Below, piece by piece: positions 11,966 to 21,323 of a stretch of 64,000 nucleotides of DNA. The stretch lies in assembly GCA_936432065.2 (NCBI GenBank), contig OW386286.2:111150419-111214418 (forward strand), read 5' to 3'. Source of the DNA: Rutpela maculata (lineage: Eukaryota; Arthropoda; Insecta; Coleoptera; Cerambycidae). Position numbers and translations under genes: made by a program. The notes beneath the pieces were generated by a model. It saw only the letters and a list, made by a program, of their open reading frames with translations. It was not told where the DNA came from and made no database searches. The first letter of the stretch is position 1. Each line of letters begins with the position of its first letter.

Positions 11966-12001
11966 CTCATGTCAAATAATTTTTTCAACTGTATCTCTTT
12001 A

Positions 12002-14926
12002 CCTATAGGCGAGCCCTCTCGAGTAAACTAACGAGGGTTATTATACCCAGGAATATAGGGGATATAGAATCCTCCACCAAGCTTCTTAATGGAGCGATCA
12101 CTGCCTCATATGAGAGCAGTTGTCCTCTTGAAAGAAGAAAGGAAAGGAAAAACATTCCCTGGTGGAACAGGGAGCTCCAAAACATAAGCAAAGAGACACG
12201 CAGGCTCTTCAATAGGGCAATGCGTTCTCAGCATCCAGAGGACTGGGACAGCTACAAACAGTCCCAGCACCTCTACAGAATTTACATACGTAACAGCAAG
12301 AGGGCAGCCTGGAAGGACTTCTGCGAAAGCATAGAAGATCTTCCAGAAGCCGCAAGGCTCTGCAAAGCCCTCAAAAAAGACAGTCCATCACGACTAGAGA
12401 ATTTGAGGCTTCCCTCTGGTAGACTAACAACTAACACCGAGGAGTGCCTCAAGTATCTACTAGAAACTCATTTCCCTGAATCCGTTGAGGAGACGGAGGA
12501 AATGCCAGCCCCTCGGTCTCCCCGCGCTGCTGTCACAGCAGCGGATTGGAGGACGGCCTCAAGGGTGGTAACAGTGGCAAGAGTCAAGTGGGCTATTTCC
12601 ACCTTTGATCCATTCAAAAGCCCAGGACCAGATAGAGTGTTTCCGGCACTTCTCCAGACTCATACGTCCGGTCTATCACTTGCTGAGAACCTATCTGGCC
12701 ATCGGGTATATTCCCATACCCTGGAGGGCCGTCAAAGTTGTTTTCATACCTAAAGCATGACGTACATAGTACGATACTGCCAAATCCTACAGAGCAATCA
12801 GCCTTACATCCTTCCTGCTCAAAACATTAGAGAGGTTGATTGAAAGGTTTGTTAAAGACGGGGCACTGACCTTAGCGCCTCTGCATCCGTCGCAACACGC
12901 TTACCAGGCCGGGAAGTCAGTGGAGACAGCCCTTCACCCGATCGTTTAAAGGATCGAAAAGGCGCTGCACCACAAGGAACTTGCGGCTGGTGCTTTTTTG
13001 GACATCGAGGGAGCATTTGATAATACCTCCTTCGACTCAATCTACGCCGGGGCTGCCTATCATGGCATCGATGACACTATCATTAAATGGTTGAGGGCCA
13101 TGTTGGCGGGAAGGCAAATTATAGCTGCCAACGAGGAAACGGCAGTAAAAGTTTCGGTAAGGAGAGGCCTTTCCCCTCTGCTATGGAACCTTGTTCTCGA
13201 TGGTCTACTCCAGGAACTCGAGAACGAGGGTCTTTTTGCTCAAGGTTACGCAGATGACCTAGCAATTATCATCTCGGGAAAATTCCCAAATATGGGTTAG
13301 CGGGCTCTTGCAAAGGGCCTTGCAGATCGTACAGAGATGGTGTAACGACCAGGGCCTTAGAGTCAACTCCTCTCTAAGGCAGTACTGGTAATTTTCACTA
13401 GGAGGCGCAGGCTAGACGGTTTCGTCGAGCCAGTACTCTGTGACATGACTCTAACGATCTCCAGGACGGTGAAGTATCTGGGTGTTATCCTGGACTCTAA
13501 GCTAACCTGGAAAGATCACATAGAGAGACAAATACAAAGGGCCACTACAACCCTGTGGGTATGTAGAAGGACCTTTGGTAAAACATGGGGGCTAAACCCC
13601 AGGGTAACAATGTGGTACTATACTGTGATAGTAAGACCAATGATCACTTATGCTTCTGTTGTGTGGTGGCCTGCTGTAACCAGGCTTTACATTCAACAGA
13701 AGCTAACACAACTCCAAAGACTCGCCTGTTTGGGAGTCACAGGAGCAATACGCACAACCCCCACCGCAGCTCTGGAGGTCCTTCTGGACCTTGTGCCCCT
13801 TCACTTGGTGATTGAGGACGAGGCTCGGAAAACGGCCTACAGGCTGAGGTGCGGTGGTCAGTGGAAGGTCGGAGGAGAACAATTAGGACACACTAGAGCC
13901 CCTTCCAACGCGATAGGGACTCACTCACTTCTGGAGGCCAGGAGTGATGATATGGTGCCTTACTTCTCCTTCTCAGAACCCTTTGAGGTTGTCACCCCCA
14001 AAAGGGAAGACTGGAACCCACTCGAGGACATACTCAGGCCCGCCGATATCGTCTGGTTCACAGACGGATCGAGGTTTGAGGAAAGTGCTGGAGCGGGGAT
14101 ATACGGTGAAAGGCCCAGGGCTGAAGCTTCTTATGCCTTGGGCAAATTCGCCACGGTATTCCAGACCGAAATTTTTGCTATTTTGGTCTGCGCACAGGAG
14201 AATATCCGAAGGAAATATTCCAACAGGCACATATATATATGTAGCGACAGTCAAGCGGCCCTCAAGGCCCTTGCATCAGTCCGGACCAAGTCAATCCTGG
14301 TTCAAAACTGTAGACAGGCTCTCTGTGAACTTGGCTCATCCAACTGGGTCAAGTTTCTCTGGGTGCCAGGACACAGCAACATCGAGGGTAACGAGCGGGC
14401 AGACGCTCTGGCCAGAGGGGGCTCTCAGAGGCCCCTACTGGGTCCGGAGCCGGCTCTTGGTTACCCTAGATCAAATGCCAAGAAGTCAGTAGAAGACTGG
14501 ACACGGTCCCAGTTCTTTGACTTCTGGGCCTCTTACCCAGGACTCCGGCAAGCGAGGCTCCTGATCTCGGGGCCCTTGCCGAAGCGAACAGAACAAATTC
14601 TGCGACTAAACAGGAAACAGGTCAGAACCGTGCACACTATGGGGGTGGTTGACAACCCCAACTGCAGGTTCTGCGGAGACGAGGAGGAGACTTCCATCCA
14701 CGTCCTTACTTCCTGCCCTAGTCTTATGAACTTGAGGCACAAACACTTCGGCATTGGTTTTCCAGTGCCGGAGGAAATAAGAAATGCCCCTATAGGAAGG
14801 GTTTTGGCCTTTGGGTTAGAATCCGGCCTGGGTGGGGGAATTCAATAAATTCGTAGCGGTAGCACAATGGGCCACAAGGCCTGAGTGCGGCGACTCTCAG
14901 TCATCCCGCTAAAAGAAGAAGAAGAA
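12002..14926 (+). mobile_element. 5'-truncated RNase H-bearing non-LTR retrotransposon
   Basis: An 11-bp perfect direct repeat GTATCTCTTTA at 11991-12001 and 14927-14937 marks the target-site duplication. The element ends in an AAAAGAAGAAGAAGAA tail (14911-14926) and lacks the endonuclease, which shows target-primed reverse transcription that stopped early. It lies in the spacer of the foldback element. The order RT, RNase H, C-terminal CCHC fits the I/LOA/R1 group; I cannot choose between these clades from sequence alone. Confidence 0.88.
12064..14848 (+). pseudogene. Reverse transcriptase/RNase H polyprotein, frameshifted
   Basis: This is the pol ORF of the non-LTR element, broken into three pieces. 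The first (to 12753) gives the linker after the missing endonuclease, with IPWWNREL and KSPGPDRVFPALLQ. The second (about 12780-13300) carries SYRAISLTSFLLKTLERLIE, FLDIEGAFDN and the catalytic YADD. The third (13445-14848, 467 codons) carries KYLGVILDSKLTW, an RNase H domain with FTDGSRFEESAGAGIYG, QTEIFAIL, SDSQAALKAL and GNERADALA, and a C-terminal zinc knuckle starting CRFCGDEEE. Damage is clear: frame changes between 12754 and 12998, a stop after 13297, and a short in-frame deletion where the CPQGGVLSPLL motif should be (only RRGLSPLLWN is left). The RNase H tetrad D-E-D-D is intact. It cannot make an active enzyme. Confidence 0.88.
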
Positions 14927-14937
14927 GTATCTCTTTA

Positions 14938-15432
14938 AGCGCTCCGTACAGTGATATTGTGCAGTACCTACCAGCTTCTAAATTTTTGTACTCTAGCATT
15001 TTTTACGTATGTTCATCTTCTCAATTTTTTTAAACTATATCTCTTTAGCAGCTCCGTATAATAATATTGTGCAGTACCTTAGTCTTTGAAATATTGTGAA
15101 AAAATTTTTAAGAAATTTCAAAAATCATTTCAAATTTGAGTCAAACTTTTTTTAAATATAGGCATCCTAAACCGGTCAAACTTCTAGAACATATTATTAG
15201 TACTTAAATAAAGTAAATTGTAAACGGATTACGTTCAATTTCAACGGCGAAGCCATTGGTTTCATTGCTGATGTTTTCTCCGAAAAAAAATGACAACCAT
15301 TTTATTTTCATCATAACTTCGTTAATTTTTATGCTAATGGCTTTTACCAAAGTTCATTTTAAAGGTCTTTTCAAGTATTTGTAAAAATGTCATATGTTTT
15401 CCTCCAAAAATTTTCCGTTTTTTGGTTATTTA
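14938..15432. other. Spacer of the foldback element with a tandem duplication
   Basis: A block reading CTCTTTAAGCGCTCCGTACA and then ATATTGTGCAGTACCT at 14931-14969 recurs at 15041-15079, spacing 110 bp. The retrotransposon used the start of the first unit as its target. The rest is AT-rich and non-coding. Confidence 0.55.
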
Positions 15433-15845
15433 ATGTTGAAAGAATCGAATTCAGTTTTCGGCGAACAAAAAGTCACCTTCATCGGTTCGTATTGCATCTG
15501 CAGAAATTAAAAAAAAACTGATCAATTTGTCATTTTATAGGCTTCATTTTTGCTTATAATAATTTTTTTGGTAAAACGTTTTGGAAAAAAGTTTTCGAGT
15601 TATTAGTGAAAAATCTTTCTAAAACATGCATCTTTTAGATGAAAAATCAACATTTTCAATCAAGAATAACTCAAAAAGTATTGACTCATCGAAGAAATTG
15701 CATAGAATATTTATTGCTTAGAATTCATTCCTCTATCGATTTCTGTAGTTACTTTGAACATAATAATTTCCAGGGTAAAAACGTCAATTTCTAATCCATA
15801 AACATTTTAGTATTAGGTTTTAGCAATACAATGCAAAAGTTTCAA
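15433..15845 (-). repeat. Right arm of the foldback-type element
   Basis: Reverse complement of 11530-11965: begins ATCGAATTCAGTTTTCGG, which matches the inner end of the left arm, and ends ATGCAAAAGTTTCAA, which matches its outer end. The outer junction on this side is directly followed by an ATT-repeat tail of a second retrotransposon fragment. Confidence 0.75.
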
Positions 15846-16320
15846 TAATAATAATAATAATCTTTATTATCCATAGACCACATTACAGTAAATGGTATCG
15901 GACTCGTCAAATGATTACTTCAAAGAATAAAATACATAAATAAATGAAGGTAATAAAATACTAAAAGTTAGGTACACAAAATACAGCAAGACAAAAAAAA
16001 AACAACATCAAACAGTCAGGTCATAATTACTGAGACTACATAATTAAACATACATAATAAATACATCATATCTCAAAACTGTGTTTCAAAATATTCCCTT
16101 ACGTCGTAATATACATTATTTAAAAGTAATTTTTTAACTTCTTTTCTAAATGTTCTTATGCTATTTATTTCTTTTATTGTTTGAGGCAGTTTATTATACA
16201 GTTTAATACCCATATATCGTGGACTTTTTTCGAAAACAGACAGTGTATGAACTGGTATTGATAAGTCGTTTTTCCTCCTGGTTTCATAGGCATGGTTGTA
16301 ATGGGGTATTTTCCATTTTT
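15846..16320 (-). mobile_element. 3' end of a non-LTR retrotransposon
   Basis: Read on the minus strand, this is the C-terminal end of a reverse transcriptase ORF, a 3' UTR of about 210 bp and an (ATT)n tail at 15846-15863, the usual 3' end of Jockey/CR1-type elements. The 5' part is absent, so it is a truncated insertion. Confidence 0.75.
16073..16318 (-). pseudogene. Reverse transcriptase C-terminus fragment
   Basis: An open frame without its own start ends at TGA 16073-16075. It reads KIPHYNHAYETRRKNDLSIP, then SPRYMGIKLYNKLPQTIKE, then a basic tail KEVKKLLL and YFETQF. The pattern 'Y(N/D)KLP..I' followed by a lysine-rich helix is the usual C-terminus of CR1/Jockey-like RT proteins. About 80 residues remain of a protein normally near 900. 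It has no in-frame damage over this stretch, but upstream sequence is missing. Confidence 0.72.
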
Positions 16321-16774
16321 TTTAAATTCAGTTTTAGTAATATATCGCAAGTAATGTTATTATTTTAACAATTACTGCATAATCAATTTAAACCAAAACA
16401 AAAATTTACTAAATAAAAATAAGAAATAAGAATACGCCCATCTAGACACAGATTTCAAATGATTTTATTTGGCGGAAAATAATTTAACCAATCATAGACA
16501 ACTTTCGCTTAGACTGTAATTAAATCTTATATGAATTCCAAATTGTGTATTTACTTTACATTATTTTACCTATAACACTTCTATTTTTCCCAATATTTTG
16601 AATATCAATAAATATTATACACATGTATTTAAAAGGAATTAAAAGGTATTTATATTTGTTATTATGTAGAAGTTATCTTAAAAATGTAAACAAAACTTAC
16701 GGCGAGGATTATGTGGCAACATTTATTGCGTGCCGCCAGCTGACACTTTTTAGCACGATACACGAGAAAGAGAT
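16321..16774. other. AT-rich non-coding DNA
   Basis: No gene or repeat pair recognised. It forms the left flank of the inverted LTR at 16775; I could not find a convincing 4-6 bp TSD partner beyond the other outer end at 25483. Confidence 0.35.
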
Positions 16775-16895
16775 TGTACCGTACCAAATATACAGGACTG
16801 TAACAATTGTGATAAAGGGCTGTGATATTAATAAACGAGATACAAACAAGAATCGTCAGTTATTCTACTAAGCATCTATGTAGCGAGACGTTACA
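16775..16895 (+). repeat. Short LTR of a mag-like gypsy element, inverted orientation
   Basis: A 121-bp LTR beginning TGTACC and ending GTTACA, read on the plus strand. It matches, with about ten substitutions and a small indel, the LTR read on the minus strand at 25483-25450 plus 20485-20397. LTRs near 100 bp are known in the mag lineage. The LTR points the wrong way: the gag-pol sequence to its right runs on the minus strand, so two complete-element LTRs should be direct, not inverted, repeats. Confidence 0.8.
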
Positions 16896-16899
16896 TAAT

Positions 16900-16917
16900 T
16901 GGCGAAGAGGATGGGAT
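16900..16917 (+). promoter_or_regulatory. tRNA-Ser primer-binding-site copy (18 nt)
   Basis: TGGCGAAGAGGATGGGAT begins four bases after the LTR end. It matches the complement of the 3' 18 nt of animal tRNA-Ser(GCU), TGGCGACGAGGATGGGAT, at 17 of 18 positions. The element's own primer site at the other LTR (minus strand, about 20380-20392) reads TGGCGACGAGGGTAAAAAG, so it matches the tRNA for only about 11-12 nt. Minus-strand pol sequence starts directly after these 18 bases. Confidence 0.75.
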
Positions 16918-19290
16918 TTATTTTAATACTCTTTTTAATAAACGTTCTTTGGTTGTTTCGTTGGCTATTTCTTCTCCGTCTATGAGCCACTCTACTGCGT
17001 TTTTGACAAAGTTCAGGTACTCGCCTTTACTGTCATATTCTGGGTCTGAAAAAAAACTACTTTTAGGTTAGATCAATAATCGCTCATATTATTATTATTT
17101 TTGCCTTTTATATACTGGATCTTGTAGTCAAAACCTGACAAATATACTGCCCAGCTCTGTATTCTACTGGCATGCATGACTGGTAATTGTTTATGCTGAC
17201 CAAAAATAGTTGTTAGGGGTTTGTGATCAGTTTTCAATATAAAACGTCTACCTGCTAGATATTTTTCAAATTTTCTTACCCCATATATCAATGCTGCACT
17301 TTCCTTCTGTAATACTGACCAATTTTCTTCATTTTACTTCCACATCCAGTGGAAGTATAGTAACGACAAAAAATTAAAAAAAAATTTTATTGTCCAAATA
17401 GGCTTAAAATGTCATGAAACGTCGAGATTTTAAGTTTGAGCGAAAAAAAATTTCTGTCTGTCTGTCGGTCTGTCTGTAACTTTTTTTTGGGTGCACGTTT
17501 ACTTTGGAACCGTTTTAGATATTGACTTGAAATTTAGTACACGTATGTACTTTAACGAGATCTGGAACTAGATTATATTTTCATGTTGTTAGGATGAAGG
17601 GTTGGGGGTAAATTGGGGCAAATTTGGGGTAAATGGATAAATCAAGCAGGTAAGAGTCGATAAAATTGGTATTTAGTATATACAAGAGAAGCTAAGGTCT
17701 CAAAAAAATGTTTGGTATTAGCCACCCCCATTACCACCCCCACCCCCTTATTAAAGGGGATGAATACAAATTGTGATTTAGTGTATGTACAAGAACCAGA
17801 AACCTCAAAATATTTTTTTATTTCATCCACCCCCCACTATCACCCCCTTATCGTGGTGATAAGGGGGATATCGTTTTATGGGTTTTTGGGGTAGAGGATT
17901 TCAAATATTATATTATTAAAGTTCCATAAACAATTATTTCCACATACAAAGTTTTTTCGTTGTGAGTGACTTGGATAGAGAATTTGGATGTGGAAGTAGT
18001 GATTCCTTGGGCAGCGGTTTTTCATTAAAGTCCTAGACATCCAAGCTATAGGTCTTTCCTATCCATTATGATATCTATGGCTCAGCGTGGCTGCCATTCC
18101 TTGGTTTGATGCATCGCTGGTTAGTACTAAAGGTAATTTTGGGTCAAAATGTGCTAGAATGATATTTTCTGCGATTTTATTTTTGATTGTTATAAACGCT
18201 TCCTCACATTTACTTGTTCAGTTAAATTTTTCATCTTTTTTTAACAAATTATAGATCGGTTTCAATAAAGATGATATATTGCTAACGGATTTACTGTAAT
18301 AATTCACTAATCCAATAAAAGATCTCACCTGCACATTTTCTGGCCTTTTTGCATCTACAATTGCTTTTACTTTTTTTCAGATTCTTGAATTCCTTGTGTT
18401 TTGTTATCACATGTCCTAGATATTCTATCTTTTCTTGGAAGATTTATTGTTAACCCAGCTTCTTCAATTTTCTTAAAAACCTTGTCCAACGTCTCTAAAT
18501 GTTCATTTTCGTCTCTACCAGTCACTATTATATCGTCTAGGAAATTTGAAACCTTTTCCATTCCTATAAAAAGTTGTTCAATATTACATTGACATATAAT
18601 AGCACTACCAGGACTCACTCCAAATGGTAATCTATTTACTTGAAAAACTCCTTTATGAGTTGACCAAGATACAAGTTTTTTTGAATTGTCATCAAGCTCA
18701 AATTGCGCGTATGCTTGCGCTAAATTTATCTTTAAAAATTTCTCACCTGTATGTAATTTGGCAAAAATATCCTTGGGTGTTGGCAACGGATATCTTACTT
18801 CCTCCAGATGTTTATTTAGCGTGCTTTTATAGTCCCCGCACAGGCGTAACGACTTTCCTCACGAGAGGTTGTACCCCATTCACTGTTTGGGATAGGAGTT
18901 ATGATGCCATCTCTCTCCAATTGGTCCAATTCTTCTTCCAGTTTCTCTTTGTACGCATAAGGTACATTTCTAGGCTTAAGGAAAACAGGTTTGGCAGTGG
19001 GTTTGAGCTGCAAAGAAACATTGCTATATTTAAATAAACCTAACTCATTTCTAAATAATATATTCTTATATTTTTCTATTAATTTTTCTACTTTGGCATT
19101 GCTAGATGCTACTGCATTTACTATGTTTAATTTTATATTAAATTTCGACAAGAAATCACGTCCCATTATCATAGGGCCTCCCTCGCTGACTACGAACATT
19201 TTAATTACTTGTTTTTTATTATTAAACTCTATACTTGTTGCAAAACATGTCAAATTTTGTCCCATTTTAACCTCGAAGAATGGTCTCATC
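16918..19290 (-). pseudogene. mag-like gypsy pol remnant (RT and RNase H)
   Basis: Minus-strand pieces, in order, are: a protease tail and RT N-terminus (19289-18816, with PMIMGRDFLSKF and LEEELDQLERDGIITPI); RT palm (18786-18367, with LAQAYAQFELDD, RLPFGVSPG and FLDDIIVTG); RT thumb to RNase H start (about 18360-18023); RNase H (17335-17073, with VRKFEKYLAGRRFILKTDHK and PLTTIFG); and a linker (about 17045-16918, EYLNFVKNAVEWLIDG then ETTKERLLKRVLK). Frames change several times and the integrase is absent. A HINE-like copy (17336-18022) splits RNase H between SRTLMK and NEENWSVLQKE. Family: Ty3/gypsy, mag/K02A2.6-like by RT and Gag style. Non-functional. Confidence 0.85.
17336..18022 (+). 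mobile_element. HINE-like repeat, copy 2
   Basis: Full copy from the hairpin ACTTCCAC-ATCCA-GTGGAAGT to GGGCAGCGGTTTTT, with a TCTGTCTGTCGGTCTGTCTG microsatellite at about 17455-17474. It interrupts the RNase H frame of the mag-like pol. Joining the flanks restores a continuous frame and shows that the target was a run of five T. Confidence 0.85.
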
Positions 19291-20350
19291 AGTTTTTAAA
19301 GGATGTTTACCTCTGAAATATTGATCGTACATCAATTTGCTATAAGCACTTACACTAGCTCCACTATCTAACTGTAAATTAAAAGATTTTTTGTTAATTA
19401 AAATGCTTATTTTAAATGGATTATCTATGTTCACATTATGATTTACGGTGAAAAGTGTCTCGTTCTCGCCATAACCTTCCATTTCAACTTCCTTTGTTTC
19501 TACAAAATTTGTAAAATGACCACTATTTCTACAAGCTCTGGCTAAATGACCTTTGTTTTTGCATCTATTACATATATAATTTGCGTACTTACATAATCCT
19601 TGATGTATTTTTGCACAATGCACACAACTTTTACTATACCCTTTGACATAAGTATGACTGCCATTTTGATTTCTGTCATTTTCCCCATCTGACCATTGAC
19701 GGTTGCGGTGTTGCGTCTGTGTTGCTTTCCTTGGTCGTGGTGATCGCTGATTGATCCGTTGACGCCTTGGTACATTCCATTCCGCTTGCTGCTTATTGCG
19801 CTGATACGGTGGCGGAAATCTCTCTTCTTTGAGACCAGATTCCTTCTTCATCGCCAATTCCACCATTTCTTTCAGGGTTTTATCCGTATCTTCTTCACAT
19901 AATCTATCCAACACCTTTCCTTTTCGCAATCCAGCCACTAACTTATCCTTTAATATGTTCTCTAATGACGTACCAAACTCACAATTGACTGCTAATTTCT
20001 TTATTCGGGCATACCATTCATTAACCGTTTCACTTTGTCCTTGTCTTGCTTCGTAATATTTTATACGCTCTCGCCATTTTGATACTCGTGGACTAAACTG
20101 TTTTTTTAACAATTCACTTAGTTCGTCGTATGTTTTGTCCTTGGGTAGACTTGGATGGCACAAATCTCTCAGTTGAGTCTCCAATTATACTGGTTAGTGT
20201 CGTGACTTTCACCTTTGCTTCAGTTATATTATTTGCACAAAAATACTGCTCCAGTCTTTCCGAATACACATCGTCCAAAATGCCATTATATTCGCCCACA
20301 TGTCCAATTATGCCGGCCGCCATTTCTAATAACGAACCCGGTAACACATG
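19267..20350 (-). pseudogene. mag-like gypsy gag and protease remnant
   Basis: The N-terminal part (about 20347-20170) reads MAAGIIGHVGEYNGILDD and ERLEQYFCANNI. A frameshift near 20180 leads to the longer piece (20184-19267): capsid-like sequence with LRDLCHPSLPKDKTYDEL and WYARIKKLAVNCEFG, a basic linker, two zinc-knuckle-like motifs (CVHCAKIHQGLC, then CNRCKNKGHLARAC, a good CX2CX4HX4C), and the start of an aspartic protease with LQLDSGASVSAYS, where the usual D-T/S-G is DSG. The leader runs about 35 nt from the primer site to the first plausible ATG. At least one frameshift makes it non-functional. Confidence 0.82.
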
Positions 20351-20396
20351 CTTTACTTGATGTCTTCGTTTTTCTTTTTACCCTCGTCGCCAATTA

Positions 20397-20485
20397 TGTA
20401 ACGTCTCGGTACATAGATGGTTAGAAGAATAACTCACGATTCGTTTATATCTCATTTATTAATATTACAGCCCTTTATCACAATT
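20397..20485 (-). repeat. mag-like LTR, U5-side part
   Basis: On the minus strand this runs from GTGATAAAGGGC to GAGACGTTACA and is followed by TAATTGGCGACGAGG, the primer site. It is the 3' portion of the 5' LTR of the minus-strand element; the U3-side portion lies at 25450-25483, displaced by a MITE that carries a Jockey element. Confidence 0.82.
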
Positions 20486-21139
20486 AGGAAGTTTCCATTT
20501 TTCTTATTTTCTCGTAATAAATAGTTGTAAAAATCTAAAAAATATCTGTAATTTCTTTTTTAAATTATCTCTATAAATAAAAAAGTTATGGTCCTTCCAA
20601 GTTTAAAATGCCGCGATCATCTGGGCTGAGCTCGATTACGTCACAATACATGATTCCGCCAACAGCGAGCGGGTGCAGGCACCTGTATACTCGCTGGCAG
20701 GCACCGGCAGTTTATAGCCAGCTTGCATTTGAGAGCCGAAAAAATTGCTAAAACATGCAACACCATTGGGACGGCCGTATGATGTCGTGATGTAAAGAGG
20801 AAGTCTTCCAGATAAACCTGATCGTAAATTGCACGGCAAAATTCGAAAATTCGGCTCGGCACGAACGAATCAAAAAGTGACATTTTGTGACATTTCAGAA
20901 AATCGAGCACATACACTAAATAAAGAGAACATACAGCGCGCCGCCAGCATGGCAAGTCAGCGCGTTGTGTATTGTAACGTCACGGTGGACTTCAGCCGAG
21001 ACGAAGTGTTCAAATAAGAAATTGAATAAGTTCGTGGGTTTTTCAGATATCGAGATAATTTTTTTTTTGTTTGATGTTATCTGAAAGACTACTAAATGAC
21101 GTTGAATGTACATGATATTTCTAAAATAGGAAACTTCCT
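20486..21139. mobile_element. MITE with AGGAAGTTTCC termini, inserted in the LTR
   Basis: The left end AGGAAGTTTCC (20486-20496) and right end GGAAACTTCCT (21129-21139, repeated at 25439-25449) form an 11-bp perfect TIR. The uninterrupted LTR copy at 16775 reads CACAATTGTTACAG, whereas here AATT lies on both sides (20482-20485 and 25450-25453), so a 4-bp AATT TSD fits best. AATT is palindromic, so a shorter TSD cannot be ruled out. The 654-bp body has no ORF of note. The superfamily is not clear. Confidence 0.75.
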
Positions 21140-21323
21140 AATAATAATAATAAAAGTTCTTTATTGAGCATAAACCCAAAAGGCCATCGACCGAAGTCCT
21201 TCAGCCTGTTTACAAAAATATTAAAAGTTAAAATAAGTACTTGTACATTGTGTATTTCATGTGTGGTAAGTATTTATATAAAAAAAAAAAAAAAAAAATT
21301 GTATATGTATTGAAAAACGTTGT

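Noticed and set aside
13944..14492. 182-codon plus-strand ORF
   Set aside because: Alternative-frame shadow of the RNase H region of the non-LTR element.
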